Source: Streptomyces sp. NRRL S-646
GTDB taxonomy: Bacteria > Actinomycetota > Actinomycetes > Streptomycetales > Streptomycetaceae
Direction of reading: 5' to 3'
Assembly (NCBI RefSeq): GCF_000720765.1
Contig: NZ_JODC01000010.1
Span: 434,001-498,000, forward strand
DNA: 64,000 nucleotides
The position numbers and the translations under genes were made by a program. Under the pieces are notes generated by a model. It was not told where the DNA came from. It searched no databases and saw only the letters and a program-made list of their open reading frames with translations. Below, one piece after another: positions 41,692-49,991 of the stretch; position 1 is the stretch's first letter; the number at the start of each line of letters is the position of its first letter.

Positions 41692-41772
41692 ACTCCTGGG
41701 GCGTCTCGACCGGAACCGGGGCGCCCCAGGTCCCGCCCTTCGTCCGTCGCCGCAGCGCCTGAAAGAGAACCG

Positions 41773-43479
41773 ATGCACCTGCCCGCCGAGGACCGCACCG
41801 TCAGTCCCCACACCGGCTACACCCGCGCCCACTGGGAGGCGGCCGCGGACGCCCTGCTCGCCGCGGTCGAGCCGTACGCCGCGGAGGGCGGCGCGCTCTA
41901 CCACCTCCCCGGCGACCGGACGAGCTGGTCCGGCCGGCTCTCCGACGGCCTGGAGGGCTACGCCCGTACGCTGCTCGCCGCGGCCTTCCGCCGCGACGAG
42001 ACCGCGCTGCAGCGCTACGCAGACGGGCTCGCGGCCGGTGTCGCGGGCGTCTGGCCGCGGATCGAGAGCCGCAGCCAGCCCCTGGTCGAGGCGGCATCGA
42101 TCGCGCTCGCGCTGCGGCTGACCCGCCCGTTGCTGTGGGACCGCCTTGACGACGGCGTACGACAGCGGGCGGTCGCCTGGCTCGGGGACGCGCTGACCGC
42201 CGAAGCCTGGCCCTGCAACTGGGAGTTGTTCCCGGTGACGGTGGGCGGATTCCTCGACGAGATCGGCTACGAGACAGAGGCGTCCCGCAAGGCGGTCGAC
42301 CGCGGCCTGGAGCGCATCGAGGCGTGGTACGTCGGCGACGGCTGGTACACCGACGGCGACGGCCGCAAGTTCGACTACTACAACGGCTGGGCGATGCACC
42401 TGTACCCGGTGCTGCACGCCTGGCTGGCGCACGACCCGGCACTGCTCGACCTGTACGGCAGCAGGCTCTCGCGTCATCTCGAGGACTACGCCCGTCTGTT
42501 CGGCGGCGACGGCGCCCCGATGCACCAGGGCCGCTCGCTCACCTACCGCTTCGCGACGACGGTCCCGCTGTGGCTGGGCGCGCTGACGGGACACACGCCG
42601 CTGCCGCCGGGGGAGACGCGGCGGCTGGCGTCGGGGACCCTGAAGTACTTCCTGGAGCGGGGGGCGACGGACTCCCGCGGTCTGCTCACCCTCGGCTGGC
42701 ACGGCCCCGACCCGGCGGTCCTGCAAGGCTATTCGGGCCCCGCCTCCCCGTACTGGGCGAGCAAGGGCTTCCTCGGCCTGCTCCTGCCGCCGGACCACCC
42801 GGTGTGGACGGCACCGGAGGAGCCGGGCCCGGCGGAGCGCTCCGACGCTCTCACCCCGATCGCGGCCCCCAACTGGCTCCTGCAGTCCACGAGTTCGGAC
42901 GGCGTCGTCCGCCTCCACAACCACGGCAGCGAGGACGTCCGCTACGACCCGTACTACACGCGCCTCGCCTACTCGACGGTCACGGAGCCCGCTTCGGCGT
43001 ACGACAACAGCGTGATCGTCGGCGACGATCCGAGCCGCACGGACATCGAGCCGCTGGGCGTGGGCGACGGGTGGGTGGCGTCCCGGCACACGGCGGGCGG
43101 GGGCGCGCGGGTGACGAGTGTCGTGCTGGCGCGCGGGGCCCTGGAGGTGCGGGCTCATCTCGTGACCGGTGCCGAGCCGGGGACGGCGGTGCGGGTGACC
43201 GGATGGGCGGCGGCAGAGGGGCTGCGGGCCGAACTGTCGCCCGCCGTCGGACTCTCCGACGAGCTCACCGGGGTCTGCGGCGAGGAGGACAGCCTGTTCG
43301 TCGCGCTGGTGAGGCTCACCGGTGTGGAGGGTCCCGTGCCGCTGGAAGAGATGGTGAGCGTACGGGCCGACGGAGCGGGGGAGTTGACGGTGCGGTGGAG
43401 CGAGGGGCCCGAGGTGCGGGTGTCGCTCGGCGGCCCCGGAGCCGAGATCGTCGTGGAGGAGTCCCGCCCCGCAGGGTGA
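41773..43479 (+). CDS. DUF2264-family protein, likely polysaccharide-degrading enzyme
   Basis: 568 residues from ATG 41773, 81 bp after the acetylesterase stop. The N-terminal two-thirds form an alpha/alpha-barrel-like DUF2264 domain (about 15-360: GALYHLPGDRTSWSGRLSDG, YYNGWAMHLYPVLHAWLAHD, HQGRSLTYRFATTVPLWLGA, SPYWASKGFLGLLLPPDHPV). The C-terminal part is beta-rich. No signal peptide is seen, so it should act inside the cell on imported oligosaccharide. From memory, relatives occur in pectin/arabinogalactan loci and some were placed in a glycosidase family; not verified. Position fits the interrupted rhamnogalacturonan locus. Confidence 0.82.
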   Translation: MHLPAEDRTVSPHTGYTRAHWEAAADALLAAVEPYAAEGGALYHLPGDRTSWSGRLSDGLEGYARTLLAAAFRRDETALQRYADGLAAGVAGVWPRIESRSQPLVEAASIALALRLTRPLLWDRLDDGVRQRAVAWLGDALTAEAWPCNWELFPVTVGGFLDEIGYETEASRKAVDRGLERIEAWYVGDGWYTDGDGRKFDYYNGWAMHLYPVLHAWLAHDPALLDLYGSRLSRHLEDYARLFGGDGAPMHQGRSLTYRFATTVPLWLGALTGHTPLPPGETRRLASGTLKYFLERGATDSRGLLTLGWHGPDPAVLQGYSGPASPYWASKGFLGLLLPPDHPVWTAPEEPGPAERSDALTPIAAPNWLLQSTSSDGVVRLHNHGSEDVRYDPYYTRLAYSTVTEPASAYDNSVIVGDDPSRTDIEPLGVGDGWVASRHTAGGGARVTSVVLARGALEVRAHLVTGAEPGTAVRVTGWAAAEGLRAELSPAVGLSDELTGVCGEEDSLFVALVRLTGVEGPVPLEEMVSVRADGAGELTVRWSEGPEVRVSLGGPGAEIVVEESRPAG

Positions 43480-43970
43480 GACCCCGTGACGAGGGGGAGG
43501 GACGAGCTCACGACGGGTGGCGGCGCGCAGGGCTGAACCCCGCGCGCCGCCCGGGCCCGCCGGTTGCCGCCGGACGTCGTCCAGTGCCAGGCCGGGAGCA
43601 AGGCCGTGTCCTGCCTCGTCCTCGCCAAGCCCTGCGACAACGTGCCGGCCTGTCTGCCCATGGGTGTGTGGCAGTGGTGGCCGGACAGCCTCACCTGCCC
43701 GGACCACTTCGGCGGACACCCGTTCTTCGCCCTCACGGACCTGCGTCCGTCAGGGAGTCAGCCGGGCGATCCTCAGCGTCTTCGAGGTCGGGGACGCGCC
43801 GTTGAGTGCCGTCGCATACGACGGTGTGACCGGCGCGTGGCACCGACGAGCGCGGCGGTCGCGGCGAGTCCGGCGGCGACGGGCTTACGGGCGGCCCGGA
43901 CCCGGCGGTGCGTTGTCGCACGTCTTGCTGAAGTCATGTCCCCGTGTCGCCGCGGGCCGGCGAAAGGGTT
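43480..43970. other. Intergenic region, no recognised gene
   Basis: About 490 bp. A plus-strand frame (about 43564-43750) reads SCLVLAKPCDNVPACLPMGV and GVWQWWPDSLTCPDHFGGHP, cysteine- and tryptophan-rich and unlike random GC sequence, but with no start signal or known family. It may be a relic of a secreted protein. The rest shows nothing. Confidence 0.35.
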
Positions 43971-43994
43971 GCCGCCCCGGTTTTCCGGGGCGGC
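43971..43994 (-). terminator. Terminator after the lipase gene
   Basis: GCCGCCCCGG and CCGGGGCGGC are perfect 10-bp arms around TTTT, 24 bp past the lipase stop. Confidence 0.85.
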
Positions 43995-44017
43995 GGGCAC
44001 GGAGGTCGTCGTCGGGG

Positions 44018-45022
44018 TCAGCCGCCGAGCACGGGCAGGGACAGACCGCAGCTGACGGGCTGGGCGTGGGCGGGATCGAGGGCGTTGCGCACGAGCTGGG
44101 CGGCGTTGGCGTCGTACGCGATCGAGACGTGCTCGGAGAGGTCCTGGGGGCAGACGTTCTGGATCAGGATGTTCTTGACGGTCGCGCCCGGTCCCGGGGT
44201 CAGGAACTGGTGTGTGTAGGGGGTGACGACCTCGTCGAACCTGGTGGAGATGACGGTGTAGGAGACCCCTGGCTGAGTGTCCCCGCCCCGGTCCAGCGTG
44301 GTGTTCACCTGGGAGCCGACCATCTGGTCCTCGTAGGCCTCGCCCAGCACCAGCGACACCGGCTTGTTGAGACCCAGCTTCGTTGTCAGCGTGCCGAGAC
44401 CCATGGCGGTGGTGCCGTGGTTGGACGGGGCCAGCCCGATGAGGCTGTGCACCTTGTTCTGCTTGGGGTGCGCGACGTTGGTGCCGCCGTCGAACCGCAG
44501 GTACCAGCGGGGTGTCAGCCCGCCGCCCTGGGAGTGGCCGACGAGGTCGACCTGGTGGGCGCCGGTGGCCTTGAGCACGCGGTCGACGTAGACCGCGATC
44601 TGCTGCGCGGACACCGGGATGTGCGCGGTGGCCTTGATCGGATTGCCCGGTGTGCCGCCGTAATTGACGGCGAAGACGCAGTAGCCCAGCTGCTTCAGGT
44701 ACGGGGCCATCATGCCCCAGTTGAGATAGGCGTTCGCCCAGGTTCCGTGGAGGAGGACGACCGGGCGCGGATGCTCACGCGTCGGCTTGCAGTTCCAGTC
44801 GTTGGCCCCGGACGGCGACGCCTCGGGGTTGAGGAGCCCCCCGGCGGCCGCCAGCGGGAGGGAGAGGATGTTCCGCGGTGGCTCCGGAGGCGCGGAGTTG
44901 CCGGACGCGGACGCCTCGCCCTGCTGCCCCACGGCCAGCGTCAGGGCGAACCCCACACAGACCGCAGCCCACTTGGCGCGCCGCCGGACCGACCGCCTCC
45001 GGGAAACCATCCGATCCGACAT
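44018..45022 (-). CDS. Secreted class 2 lipase/esterase
   Basis: 334 residues. An arginine-rich N-terminus and hydrophobic stretch (AKWAAVCVGFALTLAVGQQG) form a signal peptide. The alpha/beta-hydrolase domain has the oxyanion loop VVLLHGTWANAYLNW, the nucleophile elbow VDLVGHSQGGGLTPRWYLRF, STRFDEVVTPYTHQFL with the acid, and SEHVSIAYDANAAQLVRNAL with the catalytic His. Cysteine pairs fit an extracellular enzyme. This is the Lipase_2 pattern of Streptomyces and Mycobacterium lipases that cleave triacylglycerols or other esters. It is divergent from a DinB-like gene. Confidence 0.9.
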   Translation of the reverse strand: MSDRMVSRRRSVRRRAKWAAVCVGFALTLAVGQQGEASASGNSAPPEPPRNILSLPLAAAGGLLNPEASPSGANDWNCKPTREHPRPVVLLHGTWANAYLNWGMMAPYLKQLGYCVFAVNYGGTPGNPIKATAHIPVSAQQIAVYVDRVLKATGAHQVDLVGHSQGGGLTPRWYLRFDGGTNVAHPKQNKVHSLIGLAPSNHGTTAMGLGTLTTKLGLNKPVSLVLGEAYEDQMVGSQVNTTLDRGGDTQPGVSYTVISTRFDEVVTPYTHQFLTPGPGATVKNILIQNVCPQDLSEHVSIAYDANAAQLVRNALDPAHAQPVSCGLSLPVLGG

Positions 45023-45235
45023 CGGGCCCTCCTCGTCTCAGAGTCGGCCGAGCGCCGACGCCGAGATGATCGGGAGCGGCGTGCGTACGGTGGGCGACAG
45101 CCGCGCGCAACACCCCTCATGGAGCAGCCCGTTTTCACCCGTTCACGCGTCCAGACCGTCTTCCGCCCGTCCGGACCGTCTTCGGAACCGCACACTTCGG
45201 CGGGCACCGAAACGATGCGCTCCTAACCTGCCGGT

Positions 45236-45694
45236 ATGAGCGAAACCCCGCAGGAAACACCCGCACGGGCCGTCACCGGCATGGTCGACCACGTCCTCGA
45301 ACTGGCCGCCACCTGGACGAACTGGGACGGCAAGCCCGCCCACGTCGACGACCGCGTCCACACCCCGCACAAGGCGATCCGCCGAGTCGCCGACCATCTC
45401 GTCGACCACCTCGCCGAGCTGGAGGCCCGGTTGGCGGGCGAGGAGCCGGAGCCGGATCACTGGCACGCGTCCGCCGTGACGACCGAAGCGGACCTCGCCC
45501 CCTTCACCGCGGAGGACCTCGACGAGGCCCGCAGCCGCCTCACCCGCCTCGCCCGCATCTGGGCGAACCGCCTCGACGCCCTCACCGACGACCAGCTCGA
45601 CCACTCACCCGGCAAGGGCTGGAGCTTTCGCGAACTCGCCCTGCACCTCAAGGGATCGACGTACTACGCCGACTCGCTCGGCGACCTCTCATGA
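45236..45694 (+). CDS. DinB/mycothiol-transferase-fold protein
   Basis: 152 residues, mostly helical: VDHVLELAATWTNWDGKPAH, HKAIRRVADHLVDHLAELEA, then GKGWSFRELALHLKGSTYYA. The four-helix arrangement with spaced histidines resembles DinB-like metal-dependent proteins, which in actinobacteria include mycothiol-dependent enzymes. The stop overlaps a possible ATG of the NUDIX gene (ATGA), suggesting an operon. The family call is moderate; the reaction is unknown. Confidence 0.65.
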   Translation: MSETPQETPARAVTGMVDHVLELAATWTNWDGKPAHVDDRVHTPHKAIRRVADHLVDHLAELEARLAGEEPEPDHWHASAVTTEADLAPFTAEDLDEARSRLTRLARIWANRLDALTDDQLDHSPGKGWSFRELALHLKGSTYYADSLGDLS

Positions 45695-45792
45695 CCCGGC
45701 TCACAGCGCTCGGCGGTGAGTCCTTGGTAGAGTGGAGACTTTCGTGGGTATCAGACCCTTTGGACTCATCTCCGGCGAGGGACCGAGGAACC

Positions 45793-46218
45793 ATGGACAT
45801 GGACATCCCCGGCGACAAGCGACTGGCGGCTGCCGTCGTCATGGACGACGAGGGCCGGGTGCTCCTGGTCCGCCGCAGTGAGACGGAGAAGTTCCTGCCC
45901 CGGGTGTGGGGCGTCCCCTGCGGCAAACTCGATCCGGACGAGAGCGCCCGGGACGGCGCGCTGCGGGAGCTGAAGGAGGAGACGGGGCTCCTCGGGGAGG
46001 TCGTCCGCAAGGTCGGCGAGTCGTCCTTCGTCAGCGAGTACCGAGGTCACGAGATCAAGAACTGGCAGGAGAACTTCCTCGTCAGGCCGTTGAGCGAGCA
46101 GATCACCCTGCCTCGGGCCGACCAGTCCTATGCCTGGCTCGCGCGCTCCGAGCTGACCACGGTCGAGATCGACGAGTACAACCTCGACATCGTCGACCAG
46201 GCCTTCATGAACTCATGA
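45793..46218 (+). CDS. NUDIX hydrolase
   Basis: 141 residues from ATG 45793. An alternative start at 45691 overlaps the previous stop but adds 34 residues that do not look like part of the fold. The NUDIX box is complete: G-KLDPD-E-SARDGAL-REL-KEE-TGL, in the sequence KLDPDESARDGALRELKEET. The first strands (RLAAAVVMDDEGRVLLVRRS) are typical. These enzymes hydrolyse nucleoside diphosphate-linked compounds. It converges with the cupin gene, overlapping it by 6 bp. Confidence 0.88.
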   Translation: MDMDIPGDKRLAAAVVMDDEGRVLLVRRSETEKFLPRVWGVPCGKLDPDESARDGALRELKEETGLLGEVVRKVGESSFVSEYRGHEIKNWQENFLVRPLSEQITLPRADQSYAWLARSELTTVEIDEYNLDIVDQAFMNS

Positions 46219-46944
46219 GCTCCTGAGCAGCTCGGCGAGTCCGTCCAGCGCTGCCAGATAGTCGTCCGTCTCCAGCGACACCTTCGGTACGGCGCCCGGA
46301 TGCGGGCCCGCCGCGGTGAACACATCGGTGTGCTGCCGCCGTCCGCTCCCCGTCTCCAGGAACAGCGTCACCGTGGGTACGTCCGTGTCGCACCAGGCGC
46401 GGTGCAGGGTGTGCGCCGGCAGGGCGTATGCGCTGCCCGCCGCGTACTGCCCCACATGCGTCAGCCGCAGCCGCGCCGGACCGGCCGGCTCCAGCAGCCA
46501 GTCCGCCGAACCCTCCTTCAGCGACTCCTCGTACCGGGCGGCCGGGATCCCGCCCCTGCCGCCGCCCTCGACGTCGTACAACTCCATGGCGAGCCGCCCG
46601 CGCACGACGTAAGAGGCGAGCGGGGAACGGTGGTTGTGGATGTCCTCCTTGCCGATCGCGCCGGCGCCGGGGTGCCACAGGTGGGCGCGCAGCATGTGCT
46701 TCGGTCCGCCGTCGATCAGCAGCAGCTTGTCGAAGCCGAGGACGTGCCGGTACGAGAGCCGGGCGCACCCTTCCGGATCGCCCTCGCCGGAGGCCAGCTC
46801 GGCGATCAGCTCCAACAGCCGCTCGGGTGAGCCGAGTTCGGCGACGACCCAGCGGGCGGCGGCGACCCGTTCGTGCTCGGGCAGTTCACCGTCCAGCGTC
46901 CCGGCCAGCAGTCGTCGCGCCGCCAGAACCTGCCGACCGCCCAT
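46213..46944 (-). CDS. Cupin-like protein of unknown function
   Basis: 243 residues from ATG 46944, preceded by GGAGG; a longer frame to 47022 lacks a better site. The N-terminal half is helical (LAARRLLAGTLDGELPEHER). The second half has a cupin-like metal site, EDIHNHRSPLASYVVRGRLA, and later ALPAHTLHRAWCDTDVPTVT, fitting an H-x-H and a late His. The substrate is unknown. It lies 46 bp downstream of a membrane-anchored toroid protein gene and probably forms a unit with it. Confidence 0.65.
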   Translation of the reverse strand: MGGRQVLAARRLLAGTLDGELPEHERVAAARWVVAELGSPERLLELIAELASGEGDPEGCARLSYRHVLGFDKLLLIDGGPKHMLRAHLWHPGAGAIGKEDIHNHRSPLASYVVRGRLAMELYDVEGGGRGGIPAARYEESLKEGSADWLLEPAGPARLRLTHVGQYAAGSAYALPAHTLHRAWCDTDVPTVTLFLETGSGRRQHTDVFTAAGPHPGAVPKVSLETDDYLAALDGLAELLRSS

Positions 46945-46990
46945 GCACACATACCTCCGGGTTGACTGCTCTCGGGTCACTGCTTCCGGT

Positions 46991-48382
46991 TCATTCTTCC
47001 GGTCGATACATCCATACGGCATGTGCCCGCAGCGCCGAAAGACCCTGATAGGTCATCCACATGGGATGGCGCAGCTCACTGCTGTCGGTGCGGCCCCAGG
47101 ACCAGATGCCGTCCGTCTGGCCTGCCCACACGGCCGCCGCCGCACCGTCCAGCCGCTCCCGCCACGCCTCCTCCAGCCCGTCCTGCGCCGCGACCTCGCG
47201 GGCGCCCGGCGTCATCAGGGCGCGCAGCACCCAGGAGGCGGTGAAGTGCCGTACGTTCAGCACCTCGTGGCGCTCGGGGTCGTCGGAGCGGGGGCGGCGC
47301 ACCTCCTCGCGCAGGTTCCGCAGGTCCGGGCAGCGGGTGTGGCCCGCGCCGGTGCAGGCCAGCAGCCAGCGGACGCCGTCCTCGCGGGCGGAGCGGGCGC
47401 CCGCGCCCTCGGGTTCGTCCAGCACCCGGGCGGCCCGGTCGAGGGCCACCACCGCCTGCGCCGTGTGCAGTGCGGAGGGCATGCCGTACGGCGGGTCGAG
47501 ACGGTAGCTCCAGCAGCGCAGATGTTCACGGCGCGGATCGCTGATCGCGCCGTCGGCCAGGGCCTCGCGCAGCACGGGCAGGACGGCGGAACCGGGCGCG
47601 GCGCGCAGCAGTCCGCGCAGCACGGTCGTCACGACGTGGGTCGACTCCCGCCCGGCGCGGTCGAGTTCGCGGGTGAAGCCGGCCGTGCAGCGGCCCACCT
47701 CCTCCGCCAGCCGCTCGCCGGACGCCCCCGCCCGGGCCAGCGCACCCAGCACCAGCGCCGTGACCTCGGGCCGTGCCTCCGAGCCCTGCGACCGTGCGGA
47801 CCAGCCCCCGTGGGGCAGCCGCAGCCGCCACAGCGTGTCCACGAGATCCCCGGTGCGCAGCCGTCCGTCGGGCACGCCGAAGTCGAGCATGATGTGCAGG
47901 CCGTACGCGGTGCCGACGGAGGTGGGGCGGGGTGGGCTGCTCTCGCCGAGGGAGTGCGACCAGCCGGTGAGCCGGCCGCGGGCCGGGTCGTCGACCATGC
48001 ACACCTTGTCGACGAGCGTTCCGTACGCGGCGCCGAAGACCTGGGGGAGCGGGCCCGGCCCGGAGGGCTCCGCGGCGACGGGGGCTGTGACGGCGGGCCG
48101 GGAGGGTCCTGCCGCGGCCCGGGCCCGGAGCAGTGCCGCCGCGAGCCAGGCGGCCACGCCGGTGCCGATCCCGCTGACCCCTGAGACCAGGTATTTGGCG
48201 GCCTCCCCGCCGAGGGAGCCGGGCAGCACCCCGAACAGGAACTGGAACACGGCATACCCGGCGGCAGCGCAGCCGAGGCTCCCCAGCCAGCCGACGAACC
48301 GTGCGGCCTCGCTCGGCCCGCCGGGTTCCGGTGCGGTGCCGTCCGATCTCAAGGGACCGCGTCCCAGCTGCTGTTGAGACAA
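46991..48382 (-). CDS. Membrane-anchored alpha/alpha-toroid (prenyltransferase/terpene-cyclase-like) protein
   Basis: 463 residues. Two hydrophobic segments near the N-terminus (about 28-52 and 62-85: GYAVFQFLFGVLPGSLG, SGIGTGVAAWLAAALL) are followed by helical repeats of alpha/alpha-toroid type: LVDTLWRLRLPHGGWSARSQ, RCWSYRLDPPYGMPSALHTA, WAGQTDGIWSWGRTDSSELR and PMWMTYQGLSALRAHAVWMY. The GGW and IWSWG motifs recall squalene-cyclase-type repeats, but the catalytic DxDD is not seen. Function is unknown; a sensor or binding role at the membrane is possible. Confidence 0.7.
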   Translation of the reverse strand: MSQQQLGRGPLRSDGTAPEPGGPSEAARFVGWLGSLGCAAAGYAVFQFLFGVLPGSLGGEAAKYLVSGVSGIGTGVAAWLAAALLRARAAAGPSRPAVTAPVAAEPSGPGPLPQVFGAAYGTLVDKVCMVDDPARGRLTGWSHSLGESSPPRPTSVGTAYGLHIMLDFGVPDGRLRTGDLVDTLWRLRLPHGGWSARSQGSEARPEVTALVLGALARAGASGERLAEEVGRCTAGFTRELDRAGRESTHVVTTVLRGLLRAAPGSAVLPVLREALADGAISDPRREHLRCWSYRLDPPYGMPSALHTAQAVVALDRAARVLDEPEGAGARSAREDGVRWLLACTGAGHTRCPDLRNLREEVRRPRSDDPERHEVLNVRHFTASWVLRALMTPGAREVAAQDGLEEAWRERLDGAAAAVWAGQTDGIWSWGRTDSSELRHPMWMTYQGLSALRAHAVWMYRPEE

Positions 48383-48411
48383 GGCACGCTCCCTCTCCCG
48401 AAGCTTCCAGT

Positions 48412-49227
48412 CTAAGTGGTCAGCGGGACAGGTGTGCCGCCACCTCCGAGCAGCGTCTCGCCGAGCAGCTCGGCGAACGCGAGAGGATGCTCGGCCACCC
48501 CGACATGCCCGCCGGGGAACTCGACGAAGCGGCTGCCGCTGTGCTCGGAGAGGAACCGGGCGGTGCGGTGGAGGAGTTGACCGCGGGAGTCGGAGCCCGC
48601 GGCGAGGGTGAGGCGGTCGGAGGAGGCGGCCAGGGCCTTCGTGTCGGGCGCGTAGGAGGAGAACTGCCGTAGGACATGGACGAGGAAGAGGGCCATGGGA
48701 TTGCTCAACTCCTCGTCAGCGGGCAGGGGTTGACCCGACGGGCTCTCCTCCGGCTCCTGCCCGGCCAGCCCGGCTCCCAGCCGGACGGCGGCCGCCTGCA
48801 GCCCGGCGGCGCGATAAGTGTCGTACACCTCCCGGAACATGGCCTGCTGCCGTGCCCCGTCGGGCAGCACCCTCACGCACGGCGGCTCGTGTGCGACGAC
48901 GTGCCGCAGCCGCTGCGGATGCCTGGCCAGCAGGTCGAGCACCGCGATTCCACCGGAGCTGGTTCCCAGGACATACGCCGACTCGCCCTCGGGAAGCACC
49001 TTTTCGAGCACCCGGGACGCCCCGTCGCTCCACTCCTCGACCCGCTGATCGGCCACCGGCTCTCCGAGCCGTCCGTGCGCGAGGCCGAGCGGGTCGTACG
49101 TCACGACCGTGAACCGGTGGGCGAGCGCGTCCGTCAGCGGGCCGAACCCCATGGGGTGCCCGGCGCCGCCGGGGACGATCAGCAGGAGGGGCCCGCTGCC
49201 CCGTACGTCGTAATGGAGGTCAGTCAT
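48412..49227 (-). CDS. Alpha/beta-hydrolase
   Basis: 271 residues from ATG 49227; the frame extends upstream across the TetR gene, but this start has a GGAGG nearby. The fold is clear: YDVRGSGPLLLIVPGGAGHP, VVTYDPLGLAHGRLGEP, nucleophile elbow VLGTSSGGIAVLDLLARHPQ, and FVEFPGGHVGVAEHPLAFAE with the likely catalytic His. It overlaps the upstream TetR-type gene by 8 bp, so the regulator probably controls it. Substrate unknown. Confidence 0.88.
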   Translation of the reverse strand: MTDLHYDVRGSGPLLLIVPGGAGHPMGFGPLTDALAHRFTVVTYDPLGLAHGRLGEPVADQRVEEWSDGASRVLEKVLPEGESAYVLGTSSGGIAVLDLLARHPQRLRHVVAHEPPCVRVLPDGARQQAMFREVYDTYRAAGLQAAAVRLGAGLAGQEPEESPSGQPLPADEELSNPMALFLVHVLRQFSSYAPDTKALAASSDRLTLAAGSDSRGQLLHRTARFLSEHSGSRFVEFPGGHVGVAEHPLAFAELLGETLLGGGGTPVPLTT

Positions 49228-49807
49228 CGGTGTGCGTTCCTTCCCGTGGCCAGTGTTCGAGCGTGATGTGCAGGGCGTCGACGGCCTTGTCCCAGGACTT
49301 CTGCACATCGCGTGCGGCGCCGAAGCCGCCGGTGGCCTCCAGAGCGCAGTAGCCGTGGAAGGTGCTGCGCAACAGGCGTACGGCATCGGTGAGATCGGGC
49401 TCCTCGAGGCCGTAGGCGCGGAGCATGCCGTAGGTGATCTCGGCGGTGCGGCGGAAGTCGGGGGAGGCGGCGATCAGGGCCTGGTCCATACGGATCTGAG
49501 TGGCGGCGTACCGCCCGGGCCGCTCCAGCGCGTACTGCCGGTAGGCGCCGGCGAATGCGGCCAGCGCGTCCTTGCCGGCACGTCCCGCGACCGCGACGGC
49601 GATTCGGTCGATCAACTCGGCGCCCGCGAACAGTGCGAGGCGCGTGCGGAGGTCGTCGAGGTTCCTGACGTGCGAGTAGAGGCTCGCGTCCTTCACGCCG
49701 AAGTGGCGGGCCAGGGCGGACAGGGTGACGTTCTCGAACCCGACCTCGTCGGCGAGGTCGGCTGCCGCCGCGACGATGCGGGCGGGGGTCAGGCCGGCTC
49801 TGACCAT
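49220..49807 (-). CDS. TetR-family transcriptional regulator
   Basis: 195 residues from ATG 49807. The DNA-binding domain (about 5-50) is LTPARIVAAAADLADEVGFE, then LSALARHFGVKDASLYSHVR. The effector domain is of the WHG type (FAGAYRQYALERPGRYAATQ, LLRSTFHGYCALEATGGF). It forms an operon with the hydrolase and is divergent from an epimerase-type gene. A perfect 7+1+7 inverted repeat upstream (49846-49860) is its probable operator. Confidence 0.9.
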   Translation of the reverse strand: MVRAGLTPARIVAAAADLADEVGFENVTLSALARHFGVKDASLYSHVRNLDDLRTRLALFAGAELIDRIAVAVAGRAGKDALAAFAGAYRQYALERPGRYAATQIRMDQALIAASPDFRRTAEITYGMLRAYGLEEPDLTDAVRLLRSTFHGYCALEATGGFGAARDVQKSWDKAVDALHITLEHWPREGTHTDD

Positions 49808-49845
49808 GGATGACCTCCGAAGTCTGATGATTCCCGGAACTCCTC

Positions 49846-49860
49846 CCTAGGGTCCCTAGG
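49846..49860. promoter_or_regulatory. Putative TetR operator
   Basis: CCTAGGGTCCCTAGG: perfect 7-bp arms around a central T, 39 bp before the TetR-type start. A second CTAG pair follows (GCTAGT at about 49867 and GCTAGT at about 49880), so the region is rich in the rare CTAG. Confidence 0.65.
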
Positions 49861-49991
49861 AAGAAAGCTAGTATGCCCAGCTAGTTCTTGGCGACCGAAT
49901 TTACCTCCCGTGTCACAGGCGGGCGGGCTGTCTCGTCCCAGGTCTCGAAGACAGGCTGAAGACAGGCTTCGGGATCAGGAAGGTGATGGTC

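Noticed and set aside
39799..43719. A 1306-codon open frame on the minus strand
   Set aside because: Only the 39799-41290 part is real (intron RT plus nSTAND piece). Beyond that it runs antisense through the acetylesterase remnant and DUF2264 gene, with low-complexity GC-driven translation.
45691..45792. N-terminal extension of the NUDIX protein from the ATG overlapping the DinB-like stop
   Set aside because: The 34 extra residues do not resemble the NUDIX fold, and ATG 45793 fits the start of the first strand. The overlapping start remains possible.
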